From Larus michahellis (lineage: Eukaryota > Chordata > Aves > Charadriiformes > Laridae), in the NCBI RefSeq assembly GCF_964199755.1, contig NC_133911.1, forward strand, positions 3,995,001-4,059,000: a DNA stretch of 64,000 nt. Direction: 5' to 3'. Of the stretch, positions 13,620 to 35,600 are shown piece after piece. The position numbers were made by a program, and so were the translations under genes. Below the pieces are notes generated by a model. The model was not told the origin of the DNA, did no database searches, and saw only the letters and a program-made list of their open reading frames with translations. Within the stretch, counting starts at the first letter, position 1, and every line of letters begins with the position of its first letter.

Positions 13620-16248
13620 AAAAAAAAAGGTCAAATATGTTTATTTTGGCACAATTTAAAAATATACAAATACATTAAATATCAGGGTTCATTAAAGCCA
13701 ATTTTTTAAAATATATATAGGTATGCATTATTCTTGTGAAGGGAGATGAAAACCAAAACACCACATTACATATTTAACAGTGCAAACGAATGAGAAACTG
13801 TTTAGACCAGGAGTCCACCGTGTCAGACAGCAATAACAAAAGCTGAACAGTTCTTGAAACACAAAGAAAATAGTAAAAATATCTGCTGCATTTAAAACAG
13901 TTGCTGGAGGGGAGAGGGAAGAGTGTGGGAAGGGGAAGAGAGAAGTTATCATTGAGAAAAACTTGACTGCACAGAAGTAAGAGCATTAGATGCTTGACAT
14001 TAAACCAAGTTACAATATGCACTTGAGGATAAGATAGGGTTCAGACAGTACAATGACATGAACGATCCTTCAATAATTTATATGCAGAAATAACACATTA
14101 GCAACCAAGCAATGCAAGAATGCACTATCATTGACAGATTCGCAAGCAGAAACTCCCTGCTTTCAAAGGTGCAGTTTCTTGGCATTATTTGCATAGTTAC
14201 TCCTTTTCCTTAGCGGTTAGGAAAATACTCAGCAACTAAGTTCAGGAAAAAACCCTATGACCTCCAGACATAATTTCTACCTGTGGAAAATCACAGTAGC
14301 ACAAAGATAAAAAGACATCAAAATGACAGAAACGAAACTGCCGCCTCCTGAACTTGGAACACATGAACTATAAAGCCCATTTCATATTGGAAGCTGAAGG
14401 GTCTCAAAATGGCATTGTCTGCTGTCTTTAGTTTTGTCCAATAGAGCAAAAATGTTATTTATCATTGTGGTAGAAAGACAAATCTTAAGTTTCTCCATAC
14501 GGCAATTCAGGCTTTTTTTTTGGCGCAGCGGCCTCTTCATGATTTGTTCTTTATCCCCAATCTTTGCCCTAGCTTGTTTGGATGCTACAAGAGATCTCAT
14601 TACCTTGTAAGGAGAGAGATAAAAGTAAATAAAATACAACTGCACTGAAACTAACATAAAACCAGGCCTATTCAATAAGATAAATATATCTCCTCCCATC
14701 CTAGTTCTCATCTTCTCGCTTTGAATAAGCTTCTAACCACAGAGAAAAGGGAATCTGGATGACAAAGTTTGGACTCTCCATATGGGTGTCATGTCAGCTC
14801 AAGACAGTTATGTTCACATTTTCCTGAAAAAGAGAACCGACTGTTCCAGTTTATGTTCATGCCAGTAGATGTTGATGAAGAGCTTCCAAGTAAGTTATTT
14901 TAGGAGCACAGACCCATACTGGAGTGCCAGCTAAACCAAAACAGGCAACAGCAACACAGGTAGGTGGGAATGTACAAGCTGCATAGTTATAATTTCACAT
15001 ATGGTGACAGTGACACTTCAACCAATTTAGCAACCTCAGGTTTTTCACTTATTTTCCAGTCACCCACTCTTATGCCCATACCACTGTGCCCATTATGCTG
15101 ATACATGTGTTCACATGGCAACAGAGTCAACCATGCTAAGAAAAAACCCTTATTTTACAGCTACTTTAATTTCCCGATCAAGTGAGTACTCGGCCACACA
15201 GCTGGCATAAGACGGGCAAGAACAAGCATCTGAGAGCGGGAGCTCTTTAGGCTGGCACTTTCAACAAGCTCTGTCATAAGGTGCTGGCCTGCAGATGTCA
15301 GGCAAGTTAACGAAGGGCTTGACCAAAGAAACCCCTTATTGCATTGGCAGAAATTCACCTGACCTCTCCAGTTCATCTCAAGACTCACTGACACGTCTCA
15401 GGGATGCACAGCCACCCTGCAGGTATTTTGGTTTCCCTTCCACTTCTGCGTTCAGAGAAGGAAACTAGTGAAGACAGTCTTTGCAGGACAGACATAGCAG
15501 CCTATCAGTTACAAAGCCATAGCAAATGGCTCTCTGTCCAAGGACTGAGCTGAAGCCGATTGGAAAAGCTTCCCAACAAATTCCCCCACTTGGGATTGGG
15601 CCCATACTGACCACAGCCTTCAAAAGCACCAAGAACAACAGTATCTGGATAGCGGGTCTATATTCACAGTTAAAAAGCAGGGCCAGCTATGTCATAGGCT
15701 GAAGAGGATGCTCCACAAGGCATTGTTTTTTGCTTCAAAAGGATACTGCATGTTAAGTATTGTTATATTGTCCTACAACGGTAAAGCAGTGGCACTTAGT
15801 GTTAGCATTGACAAGTGGGTCCTTCGAACAAGTCCACATCCTTGAGTAATCCCAGTGTTTTGTGTTGGCACCGAGACATTCAGCTCTGGGGACACAGAAC
15901 ACATCACAACACAGGAAGAAGAACCTGCCAAAATTGAAAGTGTACCAAAGAAAGGTAGATTCTTTAAGGATTTTAAACACAGCATCTGTAGGAGAGAAAT
16001 GAAACCTCAGAGCTGGAATAGTGCATTTCAAGATCACCAAAGCAGTTCACTGAACTGGATGTAGCCTGCCATCAGTATCTTTGCATTAGTTCATTTCTCT
16101 GTTAACATTTGGCACAAATCCTTTGACACAGCAATTGGGCTTCCATTTAGGTCAGCTGCTTGCGATGTTTTCCTGGCACTTCAGTGGATTCAGAAAAAGT
16201 TTCTTCGACACTGTGTACACTTATAAAGTCCTCAGTCAAGAATGAAGG
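13620..16248 (-). other. C1orf159: C1orf159 3' untranslated region (extent inferred)
   Basis: This is the sequence after the C1orf159 stop codon in the minus direction. Two polyadenylation signals are plausible. A proximal ATTAAA is the reverse complement of 15165-15170 and is followed by a T-rich stretch, giving about 1.1 kb of 3'UTR. A distal AATAAA is the reverse complement of 13640-13645 and is followed within about 15 bases by a long T run, giving about 2.6 kb. The distal site has the better downstream context. No other coding frame is recognised here. Confidence 0.5.
13640..13645 (-). terminator. C1orf159: Candidate distal poly(A) signal AATAAA of C1orf159
   Basis: TTTATT on the plus strand is AATAAA on the minus strand. 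It is followed downstream by a T-run (plus-strand poly-A at about 13617-13628) and then TGACTGTGG. This arrangement fits a cleavage site near 13620. Whether this or the ATTAAA at 15165-15170 is mainly used cannot be told from sequence. Confidence 0.45.
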
Positions 16249-26035
<9,787 letters not shown>

Positions 26036-26780
26036 GCCCAGGAAAGACACAGGTCTACATAAGAACACGGAAAGAAATTAGAATGTTTTATTAATGATGG
26101 AGAAGTTATGCTTTTCCTTTATTGAGGAACTTTCGCCAACACATTCCTTTTATTTGAATGCAAAGGCCTTTAAATTAAATATGCCGGGGGGGATGACTTA
26201 CCTTGGTTCAAGATACAAATTTGAGACATTCAGAATTTTCCCTCCAGCTGCAGAGGGGCAGGTTTCTGGCTATGGCAGACCGTGGTTGCTAAGAAACAAG
26301 GAGCCTTATCAGCCTGCTCCAAACTGGGCCATGCAGAGACTATTCCACACCCAGGATCTAAAAATCAATGTGATTGCAATAGAACGGTTACCGCCTGGCA
26401 CCACCACTGATAAGCCTCCCCACAGTTACAGGCTCTTCTGGCAGCAGCACTGAACTGTGATGGATTTGTATCAGGACAGAGAGCACATGCCACTCCGAAA
26501 AGGCAATATGCAATTAATTTCTCCCATGACAGCACAGTCATGAAGCATTAATGAAGTCTGTCTGTTAATAAGTAGTATTTCTCAATTGCCTGAGAACAGA
26601 CTATCTCAGTGTGGAACAGAATATTGTTGACAGTCTTCTACAAGCCTTGGGTTTTTCCCCTCCACTTTTGCCGTATAACTCCACGTATAACCTAAAGACA
26701 GTCCACATTTCTTACATTAAATTGTTCGGATAAACTAAAAGGCACCATGTCATGCTCCATTGTTCAGACACTCCCTATAT

Positions 26781-27240
26781 TCATAGAATCATAGAATTGT
26801 TAGGGTTGGAAGGGACCTTAAAGATCATCTAGTTCCAACCCCACCCTGCCATGGGCAGGGACACCTCCCACTAGATCAGGTTGCTCCAAGCCCCGTCTTG
26901 GCCTGGCCTTAAAAACTTCCAGGGATGGGGCTTCCATGGTGAAGAACCTCTTCCTAATGTCCAATCTGAATCGACCCATCTCTAGTTTTAATCCATTTCC
27001 TCTAGTCCTACCATTACCTGACATCCTAACAAGTCCCTCCCCAGCTTTCTTGTAGGCCCCCTTAAGATACTGGTAGGCCACTATAAGGTCTCCTCGGATC
27101 CTTCTTTTCTCCAGACTGAACAACCCCAACTCTCTCAGTCTGTCCTCACAGGAGAGGTGCTCCAGCCCTCTGATCATCCTCGTGGCCCTTCTCTGGACAT
27201 GTTCCAGCATATTATAATACCTGCCTGTTCTTATAGTCAA
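26781..27240 (-). mobile_element. CR1 LINE 3' fragment
   Basis: The fragment begins with TCATAGAATCATAGAATT, the inverted CR1 terminal repeat. It continues for about 450 bp on the minus strand and encodes clear remains of the C-terminal CR1 reverse-transcriptase ORF (VQRRATRMIRGLEHL, GLFSLEKRRIRGDL). A small internal deletion follows the RKRFFT stretch. It is 5' truncated and non-functional, and the exact upper boundary is uncertain. Confidence 0.93.
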
Positions 27241-30200
27241 TATAATGTTGGAAGCCACATCCAGTTCTCAGAACTACTGTACCTGCAGCCTGGTAGCTAG
27301 AGGAAAACATAGTATTTCATATTGTAAATAAAACATGGGGACGGATAAGGTTTTCTAACCAGAGCTTAATAAGAGGAAAGTGTCTGAAAGGAAGCCTTCA
27401 AAACTGTAGGGGAAAACTCCTTTAGTGACTCATTTCACAAACTGAAATTTGTTACTATTTTTGTTAATTAAAAATCCAGTGGATGAGTTTTAAATTACTG
27501 CAAAATATGTATCATGACCCTTGGCAAGCTGTTTTTCTGAAGAACAAAAATCATTGAGCAGTTCCTATGACTAATTTCCGTTCAGTATTTTAAATCACTT
27601 AGACATAGCCTGTTGCCTCAGCTTCAAAACAAGATTAGTTCAGCTTGGTGGGAAAACTTATTATTATCCTCTGCTATCAGCTGAAAGCTCCAAGATCAAG
27701 GACTGAAAATCCTGAAAACCAAATTCCAGTTTTACTGCTACAACTAATTTCTACAGTTAGTGAGGACGGGGGCAGAGCAGGAAAAGCTTGCGCTGTCATG
27801 ATGCCTTCCAATTTAAACGTAACAACGGATGCCAAGTCTGTCAGCATCAAGCTGCAGAATCCACGACTTCATCAGTTCACATTTAGATACACGTAAATAA
27901 AGTGACACCTATAATAAAATGAAAAGCAGACAGTCAATATAAGTGCGCTATGGATGCAACGCTCACTGACAAAGGCCGAGACAGCACCCAATTACCCTTG
28001 CTGTTGGCAATGTAGATTATAGGAACCAAGCAATGTAAGCGGCAAGGAGCCTTTGTACAATACAGAGATTCTCCAGAATGAGATACTAAGAGCTAGTTAG
28101 CTCGGCAATGGTACCACCACCACATCCTGAAGTGAAAATTAAGATGGATTACGGAAGTTTACAGAACTGCTGGAAAGCGATGGCACTGCCAACAACAGCA
28201 GGGGAAATTCAGCTTTGGGAATTTTACACAAGGATGGAAAGATACATTTCTAAGCTAAAGCTAAGCTCATCAATTGCTGACTAAAAAGCTTTAACGTTAT
28301 TTTTCAAACAATACCTGAGGTGACAAGATACCTAAAATGCAAACACCTATTTTAACAAAAAGGTGAAGTCATCTCAGAAGACGAAAGGAGACAACCTTTC
28401 TAGAATGCAGTACACACCCCAAAAAGCACCTAGCTTATCGCTTTCACGGCAACAGTTTCTTCTTGAGCACATTTGAGCAGAAGAGAAGCTACTTATGACA
28501 CTGTAAACGATTGCTGATGTAGGCATTGCACTTATGGAGTTTCACAGCTTTCCAGTTGTGTATGACAGTATAAACATACTTATATAAATGCTATGAATAA
28601 TTCTGTGTTAGATCACATTGGGTGTAACTTTAATTTGCACATTTAACCTTTAAAAAACAGGTGATTTTTTTTTTTTAATGCCTTTCTAGTGCAGTAAGAG
28701 TCGAGTAACACAACTTTAGTGTTTTTTGAGGCAGTCCAGCAGAGTCTAATGTTAAAACAATCCTCAGGATGTGCATAGGGATGGATGTATCCTAAACAAA
28801 TACATACAGAGAGCTTGCCTTATTACCTATCAGTTTTCTACAATCTACCTTCGGAAATGAGAAGCTGCTTTTTGGCTGAGAAAGACTTCCTCTAGAGAAA
28901 ATAGTTAAGAGTCGGTGAAGACATTTGCTGATAAATTCTTCATCATTTTGGACGCTATCCTGATTATTATAATAACCGTAAATACTAAGAAAATGCAGAT
29001 GAAAAAGGCATTTGTTTAAACAAGTATATTCCTGTTATCTAGAAAAATATTTATTTTCAGGAACAAGTCATACTAAACAAGAAAACCTTTGTGAAACTAG
29101 CCACTTCCAAGCGCCCAATCCTCCTTTTTATGCATACAGATAGTTATATACCATAAGGTCAATATTGGTTGTATTTCCATTCCTGAAATACATCAAGATA
29201 CTAATCAACAATACTGATGCATTTATGGGCAGATATTTGTTCACAGCCAGTAGTGATTCGAACAAACTAGAACATCTGCCCTGCAGCTGTTCCAGTAGAA
29301 ATAGGACACAAGATCTATTTGCCCTCAAATCATCAGCCAATATTTTTTATTTCTGTGAGAGAGAGGCAATATCTAAGCTTTATATTTTGTTGTTGTTGTT
29401 TTTTGTTTGAACCAGTTTTAACTGCAGGAAAAAGAAAGCAGAGATGAACAAGCTGTTTTAAAGCTCCAAACATATTAGATGTTTGTTATCTTTACTCAAT
29501 TTACATTTTATTCCAGGTCCCAGAATCACTTCTTGACATCGTTCTAGATTCTTTATCAGCCAGTAAAAATTAGAAGCCTATTAATATAATATATAAATAA
29601 CACCTGTCTGAATGAGGCAGAAATTCAAGCCATGAAAGTAATAATAGATATCGACTTTTTTTTTTTAGGGTAATGCCCATGAAAGATATCAGACAGACTT
29701 AAGCATCCATATTCTTTATATGTAAAAATATGAAAAACGTATATAGTGTTCCTAAAGTCTGGTTGTGCCACACCTCAGCAAGGTTGGCGAGAGCTTGTGA
29801 CTTGTAAATCAACTGCGGAACTTCCAAACAAGACAGCAACTTCAAGTAGGGATTTGTACTATTAATTGGTCTCCCTGTACAAAACCACGGAATTAACACA
29901 ACTCATTTTACTGCTTTCCAGCCACAAGTCAATCATAACCATTCTGTTGCCAACCCGAACAATATTTTACACCACAATTTTAATTTTAGAAAGGAAAAAG
30001 CCCTAGAGCCTCCAAGACGTGCAGTATACCCAAATACTAACTGTGCCTCTGAATGAGGTAGCTGAAGCTTTAGTTTTTAAATTAAGTACATGGATGTGAT
30101 CAGAATCAGATACCCTCAGCAAAAGAATTTACAAGCCCATGGAATGTGCTTCATGTTTGGCAGCATCTTCCCTTTGGATTATGGAAAAAAAGATAATGTC

Positions 30201-30849
30201 ATGCACAAACTGGAGCCCAAATTAGAAAGTATTTATGCTTGAGATGCCAACACAGTTTCAAGAACACAGACATTTTAATTAAAACAAGTATTTCACACCA
30301 GAGTTCCACATTTGAAACAAATCTCAAATCACTGTCAACTTGTATCTCAAGTGCCACAATACACATAAGCTAAACACATCAAGATTCACTCAGGGAATTC
30401 TTCCTCTTGTTGCTTTTGAAAAAAGAATACAAACAATTCATGAACACTAAGCACTAGAAGACTTTTTCCTCCCACTCTTGGAAGCAAGGGTTGTTTAATT
30501 CATCTTTGTGCCTACATTTTCCATACATACAGCCACATATCTATCATTTCTGTTGTATTATCACTACCTTTCTTGCTTAAAGCGTTGCTGGAGCATTGTT
30601 TGAGCAAGGTAATTTTTTCAGGTACATGGAAAAAGATGGCAGTAAAAAGAAATATTACCTAAATTTCAGGTGGGTTTATAATTCACTCAGCAGATCAGAG
30701 TTTGAAATTGTTATCACACTCATTCTGCTGCCAAAGGCTTCTAAATTCTGATATGAGCTTCAAGTAGCCACGATAAAACAGTAATACCAGAAAAGTTAAA
30801 ACACAGTCCCACAAACGACAGACTTGTAAAGGCCTAAACTCTGACTTAC

Positions 30850-30887
30850 CAGCTCCTTCAGAGGTATGCACTAGAACACTGCATCTT
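30850..30887 (-). other. C1orf159: Candidate 38-nt 5'UTR exon of C1orf159
   Basis: On the minus strand TTATCTACAG is followed by 38 bases and then the strong donor CTG|GTAAGTCAG. It lies between the CpG-island exon and the start-codon exon. It would hold a short upstream frame (ATGCAGTGT, ending TGA after eight codons). It is supported only by splice-site quality, so it could be a false pair. Confidence 0.3.
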
Positions 30888-31602
30888 CTGTAGATAACAC
30901 AAAGAACGCGTGTGGTATGTGGTTTACAGCTAATGTCTCATTGACGCTGCAACTGTTTCACAATAAACCTGCACGGTGGGAGAACAGATACAGGTTGTGC
31001 TTAGAACAATATTTTATACATGAAAGCTGAGGGAGGACTTGTTTTTCCAGCTTTCTTAACATGCACCCGTGAAAAGAACTACTATCTCTACCCTTACATC
31101 AAAATGATTGTGTAATAGGCCAGCAACCAACAATTAAACATACACACCTTCCACCCAAGACAATAAAGATAACTACTTTAAGCTAGGCTTTGCTTCAAAA
31201 ACAGTTACACACCTGGAAGGTGCCTAGAGCAAACACCAGTGATCAGCAAGAGCTGCTGTTGTTCAGTCAACAAAAATTTGGCCGTAACACATTCTACTGT
31301 TACAACAGTCATTGCAGCCTTAAAAACTGAGAGCAGAAATGAAGGCTGGTGCAATTTGCTCTGGAAACCATGCATGGCCTGTTTAGGACTTTTTTTTCTT
31401 CCTCTAAACAGTATGACAAAAATCTGTGTTGCAGAGATACATATTTGCTTGGAGTTTATCCAGACAAAAAAAAAAAAAAAAAAAAACCAAACCCCAACAC
31501 CAAAAAAAACCACCAAACCACCAAACACCCACAACCCTATAAAGTGTCAGCCTGCCAAAAACTGTAGTAAACGGAGTTCACTTATTACTCATGAATGGGG
31601 CT

Positions 31603-31704
31603 TTGAGCAACCTGGTCTCGTGGAAGGTGAACCTGCCCAGGGCAGGGAGGGTGGAACTAGATGATCTCAAAGGTCCCTTCCAACCTGAACCATTCTACGA
31701 TTAG
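31603..31704 (+). mobile_element. CR1 LINE 3' end, short remnant
   Basis: About 100 bp match the extreme CR1 3' end in plus orientation: GAGCAACCTGGTCTCGTGGA, GGTGGAACTAGATGATCTC, AGGTCCCTTCCAACC and CATTCTACGATT. It is truncated and diverged. Confidence 0.9.
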
Positions 31705-32343
31705 GAAAGAAGTATCCAAAGTTTTATTGGACCATGAGAAAGAGTGATTCTTTTCCAAATGTGTGTGGAGAATACCGCCTTTCAACCATACCCTCAGGAA
31801 CTGAGCAGCCTGGAAAAAGCCGGGCAAGATGGAGGAACGAGGGGCGACTCTTCCCCTGCTTTAGTTTACAGGCCAAACCGCTGCCACCGCCCGCCCCCGA
31901 CCCCCTGGGGGGCATTTTCTGAGGGAAGGAGTGTGCTCTGTGCTCCGGCCAACTGCCTCGCTCGGTAAATACATCTCTGCCGCCGGGACGCCGGCCCCAA
32001 CACCCCTCCTCACACACCAGGCGGGACATCGTGAGGTGGGGGGGACGCTGGGCGACGCCTGACAGGGCCCGCGGCCGCGCCGGAGCCCTCCCCGCCTCGC
32101 CTCACCTGCCCGGCGGCGCCTCCCCACGCCCCGAACAATGGGGCAACGCCCGGGGACTCCACTGCCCTCCCCGGGGGCTCCACCGCCCTCCTTCCCTCCC
32201 GCCTCTGCCGCCTGAGGGAACCGACTGCCCTCTCCTGCCACCTCCTTACCTGAGGAAAACGAGCTCCGGCGGCACCGGCGGCAGGTTCCCTTTCGTACCC
32301 CCCGCCCTCCGCCGGCGCCCTGCCCGCTCCTTCCCGCGGCGCC

Positions 32344-32359
32344 CTGGGAGTTGTAGTTC
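32344..32359 (-). promoter_or_regulatory. SBS / ZNF143-type motif (reverse orientation)
   Basis: CTGGGAGTTGTAGTTC is the reverse complement of the ACTACAACTCCCAG form of the known ZNF143/THAP11 promoter motif (ACTACAATTCCCAG). It lies inside the CpG island, about 50 bp from a second copy in the opposite orientation. Confidence 0.7.
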
Positions 32360-32408
32360 GCGCTCTGCCAGCCGACGCTCAGGTTCCCTCAACGGCCTCT
32401 CCCGCTCG

Positions 32409-32427
32409 GAACTACAAGCCCCAGCAG
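32409..32427 (+). promoter_or_regulatory. SBS / ZNF143-type motif
   Basis: GAACTACAAGCCCCAGCAG closely matches the ACTACAA-YYCCCAGCA form of the ZNF143/THAP11 motif. Together with the inverted copy at 32344-32359 it makes a convergent-divergent pair in the promoter. A third partial site (CTGCTGGGAAAG) lies near 32523. Confidence 0.7.
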
Positions 32428-32554
32428 CCCCCGCGCCGCACCCTACCTGTGTCCCACCTCCCCGCAGGTAAATCGCCTCCCGCAGGCCGTTCCCGCCAGC
32501 ACCGCCCCGCCGCGCGCGGTGCCTGCTGGGAAAGAGAGTCCCGCCTCTGGAGGC

Positions 32555-32566
32555 GCCGCCATTTTA
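32555..32566 (-). promoter_or_regulatory. C1orf159: YY1-type motif
   Basis: GCCGCCATTTTA on the plus strand reads AAAATGGCGGC on the minus strand, the canonical YY1 element. Such sites are typically just downstream of the start site in the sense orientation. This fits transcription of C1orf159 starting near 32570-32600. Confidence 0.6.
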
Positions 32567-32639
32567 GGCGTTGCTCGGCGACACGGACGCGCGGGGAGGG
32601 AGAAGGAAGTGGCAGGTAGCCAGGCAGGAGAAGGCCTGT

Positions 32640-35600
32640 TCACCCGTCCCTGGAGTCTTCTGCCAAGCGGGGGATATCATGATGAAAGGATTAAATATTT
32701 CATTAAAGGAGCGTCAGGGAAGGGGACTCAAGGAGGCCTGGGTGCATCTGAACTCCTCCTAAGCCTTCACACGTTACACACATCCTTTGATATAACCTCC
32801 TGACAAGCACTAGGATTTCAGAGAAAAACTCAGAAATGCAGGGCAATGCTTGCATCCAACAGGATGACACCCACCGCAGAGCTGCTCGCCTGAGCATACT
32901 CCAATACCATCGTGCCTCAGCCCAATTAACTGCCAAAATGTGGCAGAAAGAGCAGGATCTCTTCGCAAAACTAAGGCTTGAAACGGGTGGCAAGACAGAA
33001 GCTACACTTCTGAGCTGAAATCTACACCTTCATGCAACAGAAGCTACCTAGCTCCAGAAGAGAATTAAAATTTGTTCCAGGTTTGAGGCAGCAGTGCATT
33101 TTGTAACAAGTTTAAAATACAAAGATTATAGACAAAGCCAAACGTCATTTGGATAAAGCTATCAATTCTATAGAATGCCTTTTTTTTAAATAAAAGATTG
33201 ACATGTTTAAATTCTTTGAGAGTTGCTCTCTCCTGGACCTGGAGTGTAATAACAAATAAAAATATTTACCAAGAAAATTCATGTTCCGTTTTATTGAATA
33301 TTTATATAACTCTGCAGATGAAAACTAAGTGCAGCTCTTTAAAAATTTCCTAATATGGATACCTCAGAAGAGCTGCGATTTACTGTGATTTTTTTTTTTT
33401 TTCCCAAAGTAGGTGCAATGTTTCGGGACAGAACCTAGAATCTCAGAGAAAGACTTGAGTGCACCACTTAGTGTCAAGACTGAAGAAGTCAGCGGGGGAA
33501 AAAAAAAAAAAAAACAACTTTTGCTGAACCTTTGATACAGCAGTCATAGAGTTTCTCTCACAAATTGTGGATATACTTCAGCGTGTATATATATACTTCA
33601 GTGTGCATATATATATATATGGGTATAATTCACTACAGTTTGCTAAAGAGAGATGAAAATGGGAGAAGTGAGCGGACAGACTTGCTTGCTTTCTGCTCTT
33701 TGTGTGTAGCACCCAATCATACACAGAATGCAGCTTCTGATAAATACGCAGAGTAGCTAAAAGGCTGAAACTGCGAGCAAATCGTTATCATTGGTTTCAC
33801 TTGCAGTTACACAGAACTTTCAGAAATGCCTAATTTGCATATTAGCAGAACAGTTAAAACTGTTCTCAAATACCTTTGGATTCAGTGAGTTATGGGATGC
33901 AAAACACACGCATAAAATTATACTATGACAAAGTATTTTGACTTAAAAGCACTACTTCATGTCAATGTCAAATTCATCCTTATGTCTTCAAAGATTAAGC
34001 CTTCTGCCTTTTATTCTGTTCGCTAGCTATAAAACTTACAATGGCTTCATAGCCAGGAAAAACATTTCTCGTCTTCTTTTCTTAGCTGTGTGTTGTGGTT
34101 TGCATGACTTCATAAATGTGTCACTTGAAATTTGTTCTGCAGCTTCGTAAGCTTTTCGTGATCCCTTCCCACCCCAGCCTTCTATCAGCATTTCACAAAA
34201 CAGGACACTTGGCTGAATACAGAGCGTGACTGGAATTTTTCTTGCCTAACAGATTCAATGCATGTAAGAGGCTGTGATTTAAATCCCATGAATAGCTTAG
34301 TAGTTGACACCCAAACTTATTACATTTCTCCATAACCAGTTATGCTATAAAACTCAGTATCTTTCTCTACAACATGCCTGTGCAGGACAAGATATGCTAC
34401 TGTCAAGTTTATAGATGGAGGAAGGAAAGTTAGAAATTGTGAGTTTTGAATTTAGAGTCAACAAACAATTTGCAAGGCAGAAAAAACTTCTGTACATAAA
34501 TAGGCATAGCTTGGTTCTTTTGGTGTGGGTTCCCCCCCACCCCATAATTCAGAGGGCAGCACTGCTGTGAAATAAAATTGCTGGAAAAGAATTGTAGATG
34601 CTGGCAAAAAAAAAAAAAAAAAAAAGAATACGCTAAATATCTGTCATTCTGACTGATCCCTTAGTTATTGCTACTGCAGCACTAAAACTAAAGTGCAGAC
34701 CTTCAAAACTAGGTTGCTGCTCATGAGCACATATTTTACCAGAACAAAAGTGTGAGTAAGTGAACGGCACATACAGTTCAGACAGCTTTTTGCAGTGACC
34801 TTTCCAATCCGAGGGTGGGGGGGAAAAGTGGGAGATTACGGAAAGTTTCATTGTGTGAAAGTGCAAGCTACTATGACAATGAACTACAACCAGATACACA
34901 ATTAATAAAATATTTTCCAAATGTGTCTACTATGCCTCAATAGTGCTTTTAAAATAATTCTTCCTGTATTGAATTGTGCCATTCAGCTCAGTTTATTAAG
35001 GTTTTCTCACACAACACGTCCAGACATCTCTTCAAAGTGATGTTGGCGGACGTAACTTTGCAGTGGTGTTCAGTGTTACGTATTGTTTCGAGTGCTTGGC
35101 AGAAAAGGTGTCGAAATTAACATTCCTTTAGTAGACAGAGAATTACAAATTGGTTCAAAATAAACAAAACAACTCTTATTGCGTGTTACTTACCGGAAAG
35201 GTCTAATCTGTCAACTCTATTGTCAGTCTGAGAGCAAGGAAAACAAAATACTCTTTTAGATCATATTATGCATTTTCTCTGAAGGGTATTTCCAGTATAT
35301 CTGTATAATATTTAGGCATCTCTAGAAGTTTCTACAGCTGGGAGGAAACCACACTTCTGCTATGTTTAGGAGGTATGTCAGCATCCTGCAAGTTGAAGTC
35401 TAGCCTTGCTTTTACATGGTTATATTAATTAGATTTCTGTAGTCTGCTTCCTGTCTTGTCTCTTTCTGCACACAGCGGCCGCTAAAGCCTTCTGTCATTT
35501 CGACTTCCTGATTTGTGGCTTTTAACAATTGGTTGAGGCAGTTACCAAGATTTCCCCTAAGAGACAAAGCGAAAACACTCTCACTTTGCATGCCACGCAG

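Larger units (their letters stand above)
26055..32249 (-). other. C1orf159: C1orf159 5' intron(s) in the untranslated leader
   Basis: This stretch lies between the likely first exon and the start-codon exon. It contains two CR1 fragments, a low-complexity A/C-rich tract (about 31467-31530) and a candidate 38-nt leader exon, described separately. No protein-coding exon is recognised. A further splice-like pair near 28845-28890 is weaker and is not called. Confidence 0.55.
32250..32590 (-). other. C1orf159: Probable first non-coding exon of C1orf159
   Basis: A good minus-strand donor TCCTCAG|GTAAGG ends the exon at 32250. The upstream limit is set loosely by the YY1-type motif at 32555-32566, which often sits just downstream of a start site. 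An internal ACACAG|GTAGGG near 32455 could be an alternative donor. The exon would join either the 30850-30887 candidate or directly 26054. Confidence 0.55.
31890..32620. promoter_or_regulatory. C1orf159: CpG island, promoter of C1orf159 (possibly bidirectional)
   Basis: This is a sharply GC- and CpG-rich block in otherwise AT-rich surroundings, with GGGCGG-type boxes and no TATA box. It lies directly upstream of the C1orf159 exons on the minus strand. It includes two oppositely oriented SBS/ZNF143-type motifs and a YY1-type motif. CpG islands of this kind usually start transcription from several sites. A plus-strand donor-like CCGCAG|GTAAAT at about 32462-32473 hints at a divergent transcript, without further support. 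Confidence 0.85.

Noticed and set aside
26818-27258. A 146-codon minus-strand open frame inside the C1orf159 leader intron
   Set aside because: It is CR1 LINE coding remains, including an internal deletion, not a host exon.
31460-31530. Long poly-A followed by A/C-rich sequence, suggesting a retrogene or SINE tail
   Set aside because: No gene body, target-site duplication or SINE promoter boxes are seen upstream. Similar A/C-rich simple sequence occurs near 8860 and 37710, so it is low-complexity DNA.
31724-32643. Several 60-146 codon frames on both strands in the CpG island
   Set aside because: High GC lowers stop frequency. The frames are Pro/Arg/Gly-rich on both strands and overlap the untranslated first exon and promoter of C1orf159.
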